DNA of 64,000 nucleotides, taken from the NCBI RefSeq assembly GCF_001425755.1, contig NZ_LMDH01000001.1, positions 2,001,517 through 2,065,516 on the forward strand, given 5' to 3'. Shown here piece by piece: positions 1 through 8,478 of this stretch (the first letter of the stretch is position 1; each line of letters opens with the position of its first letter). The DNA comes from Aeromicrobium sp. Root344. GTDB taxonomy: Bacteria > Actinomycetota > Actinomycetes > Propionibacteriales > Nocardioidaceae. The notes beneath the pieces are model-generated. The model saw only the letters and a program-made list of their open reading frames with translations, searched no databases and was not told where the DNA came from. A program made the translations under genes and the position numbers.

Positions 1-1
1 C

Positions 2-988
2 GAGGTCTCGGTCGACGGTGGCGCCTTCACGACCAAGGCCGGTGCGAACGCGTCGTTCGAGGTCGCCGGCAACGGGGCGCACACCGTCGCGGTCCGGGCA
101 GTCGACTCGTCAGGCAACGTCGGTGAGACGCGCCCGGTGACGTTCACGATCGACGCGACGCCGCCGGTCTCCAAGGCCGTCGTCGACGCCGCGGCGCGCA
201 CCGTCACGCTCTCGGCGGCGGACTCCGGCGCCGGTCTCGACCGGATCGAGTACCGCGTCGGCGCGGGGGACTGGGCGACGTACACCCAGCCCGTGACGGT
301 CGGTGACGACGAGACGACCGTCGAGTTCCGCGCGATCGACAAGCTCGGCAATGTCGAGGGGACCAACACGAGTGTCGTGCCGGCGAACGGGCAGCCGCTC
401 ACCGCGACGGCGACGGCTCTCACGCTGTCGAGCTCGACCGTCAAGATCGGCGGCAAGGTCACCGCGACCGTACGGGTCAAGGCCACGGCCGGAACCCCGG
501 CAGGTGAGGTGGCCATCCGCTCGGGCGGCACGCTGATCGCGTCCGGCGTGCTGGCCAACGGCCAGGTGGTGCTGAGCCTCAAGGCGTCGAGCCTCGGCGT
601 CGGCACCAAGACGTTGGTCGCCCGGTATGCCGGCAGCGCCGGGTTCGCCGCCTCCGAGGACTCGGCCGGCCTCGTCGTGTCCAAGGCGTCATCGCGGACG
701 AAGGCGACGCTCTCGTCGGCCACCGTCACGAGGTCGCAGCACGCCAAGGTGTCGGCTCTGGTCACGACCAGTCCGGCGACGGCGGCAGGCGGCACGGTGA
801 CCGTCAGGGTCTACCGCGACGGGAAGCTCATCACCGAGCGCACCGGTCAGGTCGGCGCGACGGGCCGGGCCAGCATCACGTTGCCACGGCTGTCGAAGCG
901 CGACACGTACGTGCTGCGCGTGAAGTACTCCGGGTCGCCGACCGTTCTCGGCTCGTCCGCCGCCTCGGCCTATCTGCGAGTGAAGTAG
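2..988 (+). CDS. C-terminal part of a secreted Ig-repeat protein (5' end outside window)
   Basis: The reading frame is open from base 2 and ends at TAG 986-988, so this is the last 328 residues of a longer protein. It consists of tandem Ig-like modules. The first two resemble the VDxGxF...GAHTVAVRAVDSSGNVGE type found at the end of bacterial glycoside hydrolases. They are followed by a Big_5-like module (around TATALTLSSSTVKIGGKVTA) and a final module ending near YVLRVKYSGSPTV. The same order of modules forms the tail of the next gene, so the two are tandem paralogues at least in this part. Such modules usually act as extracellular spacers or attachment domains. The catalytic part, if any, lies outside the window. 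A sugar-active function can be guessed only from the neighbour. Confidence 0.85.
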   Translation, partial: EVSVDGGAFTTKAGANASFEVAGNGAHTVAVRAVDSSGNVGETRPVTFTIDATPPVSKAVVDAAARTVTLSAADSGAGLDRIEYRVGAGDWATYTQPVTVGDDETTVEFRAIDKLGNVEGTNTSVVPANGQPLTATATALTLSSSTVKIGGKVTATVRVKATAGTPAGEVAIRSGGTLIASGVLANGQVVLSLKASSLGVGTKTLVARYAGSAGFAASEDSAGLVVSKASSRTKATLSSATVTRSQHAKVSALVTTSPATAAGGTVTVRVYRDGKLITERTGQVGATGRASITLPRLSKRDTYVLRVKYSGSPTVLGSSAASAYLRVK

Positions 989-1025
989 GCCGGCCGTGTC
1001 CACCACCATCAGCAAGGGGCGTTCC

Positions 1026-4000
1026 ATGAAGATCACCACGAAGGTCTCGCGGGGGCTCATCGCCGCCGCCATCAGCGTGGCCGTGACGGCGACCGGACTG
1101 GCGGCGCTGCCGGCCTCGGCCAGCGACGTGTCCACGGGCCTCGTCGCCTGGTACAAGCTCGACGAGACCAGCGGCACCACGGCCGTGGACTCGTCGGGCC
1201 ACGGGCGCAACGGCACCGTGGCCGGCGCCGCGACGTGGAACGCCGGTGACGGCTTCACGTTCGGCGGCGGGTCCAACAGCAGCGGCAACGCGATCACGTT
1301 GCCCGACAACCTGCTGGCGGGCCTCGACGACGTCAGCGTCGACTTCGACGTCAAGGTCGACCCGGCGCTGAGTGGCAACTGGTTCATGTTCAACCTCGGC
1401 AACCTCGCGACGTACCCCAACGGCACGGGCTACCTGTTCGTGACCGGCAAGGACGGCGGCGGGTTCTACCGCGGCACGATGGCCGCCGGCGGCTTCGCGA
1501 CCGAGCAGAGTGCCTCACGAGCGGGCGGCCTGGCCACCGGCGTGTGGAAGCACGTGACCCTGACCGTCGACGGCGGCACGCCGGGGGCCCCCGGCACCAG
1601 CAAGCTGTACGAGGACGGCGTGCTCGTCGCGACCAACTCCAACGTCACCGCCAAGCCGTCTGACCTCGGCGAGCCGGACGGCACGACGACCCGCAACGTC
1701 ATCGGTCGGTCGGCGTACGCCGGCGACCTGTCGTTCAAGGGCACGATCCGCGACTTCCGCATCTACGACCGGGCGCTCGACGCCGGAGACGCGGCGACGC
1801 TGTCGGCCAAGACGTCGACCGCCGTGACCACGGCCGACAAGGCAGCCCTCACGCTGGGCGACACCTCGGCGGTCACCGCCGACCTGGCGCTGCCGGCCAA
1901 GGGCTCGGCGGGATCGACGATCACGTGGGCCTCGCCGGCCCCGTCGACCGTCAGCACGACCGGTGCGGTGCACCGGCCAGCGCACGGTGCAGGCGACGCG
2001 GCGGTCACCCTCACGGCGGCCCTCGCCCACGGAGCCGTGACCACGACGAAGGACTTCCAGGTCACGGTGCTCGAGGACGAGCTCGACGACGCGGGCAAGG
2101 TGCAGGCCGCGCTCGCCGCGATCGAGCTGGTGCACCCCGACGACGTACGCGGCAACCTCACGCTGCCGACCAAGGGCTCGTCGGGCACGACCGTCAGCTG
2201 GACGTCGTCCAAGCCCGGCGTCGTGACCCCGACCGGTGAGGTCACCCGGCCGGCACACGGCGCCGACCCGGTCGACGTCACGCTGACCGCCACGGGCACG
2301 CTCAACTCGACGACCGACACCCGCGACATCGTCGTGACGGTCAAGCCGGCCCCCGCCGCGCTCGACTTCGAGGCGTACGCGTTCGCCTACTTCGCCGGCG
2401 AGAGCACGGACGACGGCGAGAAGATCTACATGGGCGCCAGCAAGGGTGACGACCCGCTCGACTACGACGAGCTCAACAACGGCAAGCCCGTCCTCGCGTC
2501 CCAGTTCGGCACCAAGGGCCTGCGGGACCCGTTCATCATCCGTTCGCACGAGGGCGACCGGTTCTACCTGCTCGCGACCGACCTCAAGGCGTACCCGGCG
2601 GTCGACTTCGGCGAGGCGCAGGAGACCGGCAGCAAGTACCTCGAGGTGTGGGAGTCGACGGACCTCGTGCACTGGGGCAACCAGCGGCACGTCAAGGTGT
2701 CGTCGGACTTCGCCGGCAACACGTGGGCGCCGGAGTCGTACTACGACGAGGACACCGGCGAGTACGTCGTCTACTGGGCGTCGGCGCTCTACCCGACGAC
2801 CCAGACCGCCGGCCGCGACATCAACACGTCGTACCAGCGGATGATGTACGCCACGACGCGCGACTTCGTGACGTTCAGCGACGCCAAGCCCTGGATCGAC
2901 GTCAAGCGCGGCACGGGCAAGGGCATGATCGACGCGACCGTCGTCAAGGACGGCGACACGTTCTATCGCGTCGTCAAGGACGAGGCCTACATGATCCCGC
3001 GCCAGGAGAAGTCGACCGACCTGCTGGCCACGGTCACGGGCTCGCTGCCGACCACGACGTCGACGCCGGGCTGGCAGCTCGTCAAGGAGAAGCTCGGCCT
3101 CGGCCAGCCCAACCCGTGGGGCGGCACGTTCACCGGCGGTGAGGGCCCGACGGTGTTCCGTGACAACGACGACCCGGACCACTGGATCATGTTCATCGAC
3201 CAGCCGAGCTATCACGGCGGTCAGGGCTACATGGCGTTCGAGACGCACGACATCGCGTCGGCGGACTGGACGGCGGTGCCCGACGCGGACCTGCCGAGCA
3301 GCCCGCGGCACGGCACGGTCCTGCCGGTCACGCAGGAGGAGCTCGACCGGATGCGCCTCAACCTGCAGCCGGACCTGCTCGTCGAGTCGGTCGAGCCGGT
3401 GACGGTGACGACCAAGGCCGGCACGGCGCCGGTGCTGCCCGCGAAGGCGACGGTGCACTTCGCCGACGGCTCGACGGCCGACAAGACGGTCGACTGGGAC
3501 GCGATCGATCCTGCGAAGTACGCCGACGTCGGCACGTTCGAGGTCCAGGGCGACGTCGCCCCCGGGTCGACCGTGCGCGCCACGGCGACCGTCACGGTCA
3601 CCGACGCGCTCGACCCCAGCGTCACGCTGACCACCGACCCCGTCGCCCCAGACGGGGAGGCCGGCTGGTGGACGACCGCACCCGTCAAGGTCACGGCAGC
3701 CGGCTTCGACGACCGCGAGGTCGCCGGGGTCGAGACGTCGGTCGACGAGGGCCCCTGGGTCGCCGTCGACACCGACGAGGTCACGGTGCCGGTGACCGGC
3801 GAGGGTGCGCACTCCGTGCGCGCCAGGGCCACCGACGCGAGCGGCAACGTCTCGCCGGTGCAGACGCTCGACGTCAAGGTCGACACCGCGGCGCCGATCA
3901 GCAAGGCGTCGGTCACCGCCGGGCGTACTGTCAGCCTGGTCGCTGCGGACGAGACCTCCGGCGTGGCCCGGGTGGAGTCGCGGCTCGGCACCTCGGGCGC

Positions 4001-4712
4001 TTGGAGCACTGGCAGCTCCGTGCCCGTCGGCTCCGGTGAGACCGTCGTGCAGTTCCGGGCGGTCGACAAGGCGGGCAACGCCGAGGAGCCCAACTCGGTG
4101 ACGGTGCCTGCCGTCGGCCAGGGCCTCCACGACTCGGTCACCGTGGCGACGCTGTCGGCGACCAAGGTCCGCTTCGGCACCAACGTCACCCTGACGGCCC
4201 GGGTCAACGGCGCTGGACCGACGCCGACCGGTGTGGTGCGCGTGCTCGACGGCGACACCCTCGTCAGCACCGGCACGCTCGTCAGCGGCCGTACCACCGT
4301 GACAGTCAGGTCGAAGGACCTCGGCGCGGACGGGACCAACCAGCTGACGGTGCGCTACGACGGGGACGCCGAGTATCGCGCGTCCGACGACGTCGTCACG
4401 CTCACGGTGCTCAAGGCGTCGTCGAAGGTGTCGCTCAGCATCCCGTCGAAGATCCGGGCGGGCACGAAGGCGACGATCACCCTGACCGTGCTGGCCAGCC
4501 CGACGACGCCGGTCGCCGGACGCGCCACGGTCCGGGTCCGGGCCGGCGGCAGGAACTACGTGCTGCGCACCGTGACGCTCGACTCCAAGGGCCGGGCGAC
4601 GGTGACACTGCCGAAGCTCGGCGCCCGCTCGTACGACCTGCGGGTCTCCTACGGCGGCAGCCCGACGGTCGACGCCGTGGTCCGCACCGTCACGCTGCGG
4701 GTCCTCCGATAG
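1026..4712 (+). CDS. secreted LamG / GH43-like glycosidase with Ig-like tail
   Basis: Predicted secreted multi-domain carbohydrate-active protein of 1228 residues. ATG 1026 is chosen over GTG 996 because AAGGGG lies just upstream and a classic signal peptide follows (basic MKITTKVSRG, hydrophobic stretch, ASA cleavage site). Domains in order: a LamG/concanavalin-like domain (about 30-250, GLVAWYKLDETSG), two atrophied bacterial Ig domains (about 260-440, SGTTVSWTSSKPGV type), a GH43-like five-bladed propeller (about 445-780), a Big_4-like module (about 790-860) and four Ig-like modules to the end. In the propeller, LRDPF, GMIDATV and GEGPT match the positions of the base, pKa-modulating Asp and acid Glu of GH43 arabinanase/xylosidase relatives. 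The substrate is not determinable; an arabinan- or xylan-type polymer is an inference. The last four modules repeat those of the upstream gene. Confidence 0.85.
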   Translation: MKITTKVSRGLIAAAISVAVTATGLAALPASASDVSTGLVAWYKLDETSGTTAVDSSGHGRNGTVAGAATWNAGDGFTFGGGSNSSGNAITLPDNLLAGLDDVSVDFDVKVDPALSGNWFMFNLGNLATYPNGTGYLFVTGKDGGGFYRGTMAAGGFATEQSASRAGGLATGVWKHVTLTVDGGTPGAPGTSKLYEDGVLVATNSNVTAKPSDLGEPDGTTTRNVIGRSAYAGDLSFKGTIRDFRIYDRALDAGDAATLSAKTSTAVTTADKAALTLGDTSAVTADLALPAKGSAGSTITWASPAPSTVSTTGAVHRPAHGAGDAAVTLTAALAHGAVTTTKDFQVTVLEDELDDAGKVQAALAAIELVHPDDVRGNLTLPTKGSSGTTVSWTSSKPGVVTPTGEVTRPAHGADPVDVTLTATGTLNSTTDTRDIVVTVKPAPAALDFEAYAFAYFAGESTDDGEKIYMGASKGDDPLDYDELNNGKPVLASQFGTKGLRDPFIIRSHEGDRFYLLATDLKAYPAVDFGEAQETGSKYLEVWESTDLVHWGNQRHVKVSSDFAGNTWAPESYYDEDTGEYVVYWASALYPTTQTAGRDINTSYQRMMYATTRDFVTFSDAKPWIDVKRGTGKGMIDATVVKDGDTFYRVVKDEAYMIPRQEKSTDLLATVTGSLPTTTSTPGWQLVKEKLGLGQPNPWGGTFTGGEGPTVFRDNDDPDHWIMFIDQPSYHGGQGYMAFETHDIASADWTAVPDADLPSSPRHGTVLPVTQEELDRMRLNLQPDLLVESVEPVTVTTKAGTAPVLPAKATVHFADGSTADKTVDWDAIDPAKYADVGTFEVQGDVAPGSTVRATATVTVTDALDPSVTLTTDPVAPDGEAGWWTTAPVKVTAAGFDDREVAGVETSVDEGPWVAVDTDEVTVPVTGEGAHSVRARATDASGNVSPVQTLDVKVDTAAPISKASVTAGRTVSLVAADETSGVARVESRLGTSGAWSTGSSVPVGSGETVVQFRAVDKAGNAEEPNSVTVPAVGQGLHDSVTVATLSATKVRFGTNVTLTARVNGAGPTPTGVVRVLDGDTLVSTGTLVSGRTTVTVRSKDLGADGTNQLTVRYDGDAEYRASDDVVTLTVLKASSKVSLSIPSKIRAGTKATITLTVLASPTTPVAGRATVRVRAGGRNYVLRTVTLDSKGRATVTLPKLGARSYDLRVSYGGSPTVDAVVRTVTLRVLR

Positions 4713-4714
4713 GC

Positions 4715-5122
4715 ATGGCCGTGCTGCACGAGCTCGATCGCACCGACTCCGTCGTCCGGGGTCGCCACCACAGCACGTGGGTGGCGACCCTGGACCGGCT
4801 GCGGGCGCGAGGCATGGACGACGCCGGCCTGGAGCTGCTGCTGGAGTGCATGGGGGCGGCCGAGCGCGAGGCCTGGGCCACCGACGGAGTGCCGACGGCG
4901 GAGTACGCGCACCGGGCGGCCGTGATCCATCGTCGCCGCAGGGACTACGCCGCCGAGGTCGAGGTGCTCGAGCGCTGGATCGCCGCGTGCCCCGAGCCGC
5001 GCGACCCGTACAGCCGGTTGGCGGTGCGGCTCGTGAAGGCGCGGCGCCTGCTGGCTACTCCACCTCGAGACGCTGCTCGGTCAGGCGCCGTCGGGTCTGC
5101 GTGTCGAGGCTCTCGCGCTTGA
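4715..5122 (+). CDS. hypothetical protein, Arg/Ala-rich helical
   Basis: 135-residue protein of unknown function, starting 2 bases after the stop of the glycosidase gene and probably cotranscribed with it. The sequence is predicted to be almost entirely helical. It includes a segment (HRAAVIHRRRRDYAAEVEVL, residues 69-88) that resembles a short conserved actinobacterial hypothetical family. No membrane segment, signal peptide or catalytic motif is seen. Its 3' end overlaps the small minus-strand gene at 5055-5225 by 68 bases. The last 20 or so residues (PRDAARSGAVGSACRGSRA) are low complexity and may be only the by-product of that overlap. Confidence 0.55.
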   Translation: MAVLHELDRTDSVVRGRHHSTWVATLDRLRARGMDDAGLELLLECMGAAEREAWATDGVPTAEYAHRAAVIHRRRRDYAAEVEVLERWIAACPEPRDPYSRLAVRLVKARRLLATPPRDAARSGAVGSACRGSRA

Positions 5123-5225
5123 CCTTCAGCTGGTCGTAGATTCCACCGACCGCCCAGCCGATGACCGGTGGCATGACCGGTCCGACGAAGCAGATGAACA
5201 GGATCAAGGCACCGGTCGGCGTCAT
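5055..5225 (-). CDS. small single-span membrane protein (56 aa)
   Basis: Short gene found by reading the minus strand. ATG at 5225 is preceded by GAAGGA with good spacing, and TAG lies at 5055-5057. The N-terminal half is hydrophobic (GALILFICFVGPVMPPVIGW) and the C-terminal half is a charged, probably amphipathic helix (about residues 30-56, DQLKVKRESLDTQTRRRLTE). It therefore looks like a single-pass membrane protein with a cytoplasmic tail. It follows the FAD oxidoreductase gene by 27 bases and is probably the last gene of that minus-strand group. Function unknown. The strong ribosome binding site and clear protein-like composition are the reasons for calling it. Confidence 0.6.
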   Translation of the reverse strand: MTPTGALILFICFVGPVMPPVIGWAVGGIYDQLKVKRESLDTQTRRRLTEQRLEVE

Positions 5226-5252
5226 GGGGTTCCTTCGGGTGGGAGTGGAGGG

Positions 5253-6662
5253 TCAGGCGTGCCGGAGCGCGTATCGCGCGGCGTTGTAGCCGCACATGCC
5301 GTGGGCGCCGGCCCCGGGTGGGGTGGCGGCGGAGCAGAGATGGACGCCGGGGGCGCCGGTCGCGTACGGATGCAGGGTCGTGCGCGGCCGGAACACCAGC
5401 TGCCGGGCCGTGTTGGCGCCGGCGATGATGTCGCCCCCGACGAGATTGGGGTTGCCGGACTCGAAGTCGGCCGTCGTCCGGACGTGGGTCGCGCGGACCC
5501 GGTCGCGGAATCCCGGCGCGAAACGCTCGATCTGGCTCGTGATCGCCTCCGTGGCGTCGCCGGAGTAGCCCGCCGGCACGTGCGCATACGCGTACAACGG
5601 GTGCACGCCGTCGCGCGACCGCGTGGGATCGGCGACGTACTGCTGCCCGACGAGCACGAACGGCCGCTCCGGCATCCGCCCCTTCGAGACGGTCAGCTCG
5701 GCCGCGGCGATCTCCTCATACGTCCCGCCGACGTGGACCGTGCCGGCCGAGCGGGACGGCTCGTGCGTCCAGGGGACGCCGCCCTCGACGGCGTAGTCGA
5801 CCTTGAAGGCGCCCGCCGCGTGGCGATAGCTCCGGTACGCCCGCGCGACCCGGGCCGGCATGCGATCGCCGACGATGTCGGCCGCGGCACGCGGTGAGGT
5901 GTCGAGCATGACGATGTCGGGAGCACCGAGCTGGTCGAGCGAGTCCACCCTGACGCCGGTCTCGAACCTCACGCCGCGCGCGGTCGCGAGCTCGATGATC
6001 GCCCTGCTGATCTCGCCGGTGCCACCCTCGGCGACGGGCCAGCCCAGAGCGTGGGCCGACGCGCCGAGCGCCAGCGGGATCGACGACGACAGGAGCCCCG
6101 AGAAGGGGCGGAAGGTGTGGGCCGCCGCGCCTGCGAACAGGCCTCTGGCCTCGGGCGTCTCCCACCGCCGCCCGAGGACCGGCACGGGCAGCGCCGCGTA
6201 CGCACCGAACCTCGCCAGCTGGACCGGGTGGTCCGGCACGTGCAGCACCGGCTGCAGGATGTCGGCCGACAGCCCGGCGAACCGCTCGGCCAGCGGCCCG
6301 AAGAGCCGTCTCCACGAGCGCCCGTCCGTGCCGAGGCTGTCGGCGGTCGTCTCGACCGACCGCCACACGGCCCCGCCCCGGCCGCCGTCGATCGGGTGGC
6401 TGAACTGCACCTCGGGCCACCGCCACGTCAGGCCGGCCGCCGTGAGGTCGAACGCCTTCGCGAACGCCGAGCCGATCGCCAGCGGATGGATCGCCGAGCA
6501 GTCGTCGTGCACGAGCCCGGGCAGCGTGAGCTCGCTCGAGCTCGCACCGCCGCCCAACCGATCCTGCGCCTCCAGCACCGTGACCTCGACCCCGGCGTCC
6601 GCGAGCGTCAACGCTGCAGCAAGGCCATTGGGACCGCTGCCGACGACGATGGCAGTCGTCAT
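5253..6662 (-). CDS. FAD-dependent NAD(P)-binding oxidoreductase, phytoene-desaturase/amine-oxidase type
   Basis: 469-residue flavoprotein. The N-terminus carries the dinucleotide-binding signature GSGPNGLAAALTLADAG followed by an acidic strand end (VTVLEAQDRLGGG), as in the phytoene desaturase/amine oxidase superfamily. The C-terminal region LVGGDIIAGANTARQLVF and GVHLCSAATPPGAGAHGMCG is the usual second FAD-contact region of the CrtI-like NAD(P)/FAD subgroup. The substrate is unknown; no carotenoid genes are nearby, so a pigment role is not supported. ATG 6662 is preferred over 6725 because the FAD motif starts directly after it and because it overlaps the TGA of the upstream DUF3556 gene (ATGA). 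That overlap implies translational coupling and a shared role with that membrane protein. Confidence 0.85.
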   Translation of the reverse strand: MTTAIVVGSGPNGLAAALTLADAGVEVTVLEAQDRLGGGASSSELTLPGLVHDDCSAIHPLAIGSAFAKAFDLTAAGLTWRWPEVQFSHPIDGGRGGAVWRSVETTADSLGTDGRSWRRLFGPLAERFAGLSADILQPVLHVPDHPVQLARFGAYAALPVPVLGRRWETPEARGLFAGAAAHTFRPFSGLLSSSIPLALGASAHALGWPVAEGGTGEISRAIIELATARGVRFETGVRVDSLDQLGAPDIVMLDTSPRAAADIVGDRMPARVARAYRSYRHAAGAFKVDYAVEGGVPWTHEPSRSAGTVHVGGTYEEIAAAELTVSKGRMPERPFVLVGQQYVADPTRSRDGVHPLYAYAHVPAGYSGDATEAITSQIERFAPGFRDRVRATHVRTTADFESGNPNLVGGDIIAGANTARQLVFRPRTTLHPYATGAPGVHLCSAATPPGAGAHGMCGYNAARYALRHA

Positions 6663-8386
6663 CGCGCACCCGTCGTACGCCGGTCCGTCACGTGCACCGG
6701 ATAGTCGGGCCCGTCCTCGGGCCACGGCTGCCGTTCGAGCATGTCGGCGACCCGGACCTGGCCCTGCTCGAGGAGCCCGACGGCGGCGTCGTAGACGCGG
6801 TACGCCTGGCGCTGCACGTGGAACGGCTGGGACTCGAGCACGATGACGCGGAGCTCACCCTCGGCGAAGCCGCAGCGCGACTGGATCGCGTCGAGCAGTT
6901 GCTCGTCGTGCAGGTGACCCTCGCCGAAGTTCCACCCGAGCGCGACGCCGGCGACGAACTCGCCGTCCCGGATCGTGTGACCCGACTCGGCGCCGACGAC
7001 CCGGTCGATCAGGCCGTTGAGCGCCCGGCCGTGGGTGTGCATCGACCGCCAGGCCATGCCCTTCTGCATCATCAGGTCGGCGACCTCGGAGCCGTACAGC
7101 CCGGTGAGCTGGTTGACCGGCAGCCGGCCGGACGTCGTGAGCCCCGACTCGAGCCTGGCCTCGGTGGCATCGTCCTGGAAGATCCACACGCTGGTCGCCC
7201 AGTTGCCGGCGTAGTAGCGCATCGACAGCAGGAACGACACGAGGTGCGGCTTGAGGTTGCCGAGCAGCGGCAGCCCGACGAGCGCCGGCACCAGGATGAA
7301 CAGGATGCCGGGCGAGGCCAGGTCGTGGATGCCGATCTCGGAGTGGGCGCCGAACAGGTAGAACAGCGAGAAGATGAAGAAGAGGTTCCACTCGAGCGGC
7401 ACCCCCATCGGCACGGTCGACAGGATGTGGAGGTGGAAGAGGGCCATGAAGATGATGGCCGCCCACGTCAGCGGACCGCCGCCGCCGACGAACACGAGGT
7501 AGGCCGGGACGCCGAACTCGACCGCGGTGCCGCCGTGCGCGAGCAGCCGCGGGATCCACGAGGGACGCAGGTCATCCGTGGCATCGCGGTACATCAGTCG
7601 CTTGATCGTCCTGGACCGGATCAGCGGGCTGTTGCTCATCATGACCGCGACGACGTACGGGAAGTGGTGGTTGAGCTTCGAGGTCGCCGCGCCCCACCAC
7701 AGGGCCAGCATCACGAGCTTGAACCCGACGACCATGTCGACGTACGGGAAGAAGAACAGGAGCAGCGTCAGCCAGTACTGCTCGCCGCGGGCGGCCAGGA
7801 AGATCGTCTTGTCGCGCAGTCCCAGCACCGCGAGCAGCACGATCAACGGGACGGCCGCCTTCTCGTCGAGCAGCCCGAGGTCACCCGTGCCCGGACGGGA
7901 CAACAGCCACACCGCAGAGCCGAGGACGCCGGCGTACAGCACGACATCGGCGACGGCGCGCGTGTCGCCACGCGTCAGCGGGACCCTGCCCGGCCACGGT
8001 GGCAGCCGGATCGTGCCGGGCCGCAGCCACCAGAGGAAGCCGCCGATCGGCGGGACGAAGCGCAGCGTCAACGGGCCGAAGCCGCAGCCGAGGCCGAGGA
8101 CCTCGTAGAGCAGCGTCCAGACGACGAGCTTCTGGTAGACGATCGGCTCGTCCCACCACGAGCTGACGTCGCCGAGCCCGCCGAGGCCCGGCGTCAGCGA
8201 GATGACGTACGCGGCGCCGACGCAGTAGAACGCGCACTTGAGCACGTAGAGGAGATAGACCGCGTACGGGGTCCCGAAGCCGTGCTCGACCCAGTGCCGG
8301 GAGAGCACCTGGAGGCGCTCAGCCCGCGGCAGGCCGGCCCACGTGTCGTGGTCGACGTCCGGGAGCTCCGGCGACATGAAACCCAT
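6659..8386 (-). CDS. DUF3556 family multi-pass membrane protein
   Basis: 575-residue integral membrane protein resembling the mycobacterial/actinobacterial DUF3556 family, whose members have about this length and the opening MGF(M/L)SPELPDVD. Several hydrophobic segments are visible (for example AVYLLYVLKCAFYCVGAAYV, VVLYAGVLGSAVWLL, WAAIIFMALFHLHILSTV, LFFIFSLFYLFG). The last 150 residues are soluble and contain VNQLTGLYGSEVADLMMQKG. ATG 8386 is chosen; ATG 8377 in the same frame is possible, and neither has a strong ribosome binding site. Biochemical function is unknown. It is coupled to the FAD oxidoreductase by a 4-base overlap, so the two may form a membrane redox unit (inference). Confidence 0.8.
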   Translation of the reverse strand: MGFMSPELPDVDHDTWAGLPRAERLQVLSRHWVEHGFGTPYAVYLLYVLKCAFYCVGAAYVISLTPGLGGLGDVSSWWDEPIVYQKLVVWTLLYEVLGLGCGFGPLTLRFVPPIGGFLWWLRPGTIRLPPWPGRVPLTRGDTRAVADVVLYAGVLGSAVWLLSRPGTGDLGLLDEKAAVPLIVLLAVLGLRDKTIFLAARGEQYWLTLLLFFFPYVDMVVGFKLVMLALWWGAATSKLNHHFPYVVAVMMSNSPLIRSRTIKRLMYRDATDDLRPSWIPRLLAHGGTAVEFGVPAYLVFVGGGGPLTWAAIIFMALFHLHILSTVPMGVPLEWNLFFIFSLFYLFGAHSEIGIHDLASPGILFILVPALVGLPLLGNLKPHLVSFLLSMRYYAGNWATSVWIFQDDATEARLESGLTTSGRLPVNQLTGLYGSEVADLMMQKGMAWRSMHTHGRALNGLIDRVVGAESGHTIRDGEFVAGVALGWNFGEGHLHDEQLLDAIQSRCGFAEGELRVIVLESQPFHVQRQAYRVYDAAVGLLEQGQVRVADMLERQPWPEDGPDYPVHVTDRRTTGAR

Positions 8387-8455
8387 GGCTGGGACGCTAC
8401 GGACCTGGGCCCGTCTGCGCCACATGCCGGCACGACGAAGCTCGCGCCCGGCTTT

Positions 8456-8468
8456 GTGCGCTGCGCAC
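8456..8468. promoter_or_regulatory. candidate operator palindrome upstream of the DUF3556 operon
   Basis: GTGCGC-T-GCGCAC is a perfect 13-base palindrome in the 92-base gap between the PucR-type regulator gene and the DUF3556 gene. Its position just upstream of a regulated-looking operon, beside two regulator genes, suggests a binding site. No protein has been assigned to it, and short GC-rich palindromes also occur by chance in DNA of this composition. Confidence 0.3.
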
Positions 8469-8478
8469 GAACGGTCGC

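Noticed and set aside
1515..4130. Long open frame on the minus strand inside the GH43-like gene
   Set aside because: It is a mirror of the plus-strand codon bias in GC-rich DNA: low-complexity Arg/Gly/Val protein, no domain, no ribosome binding site.
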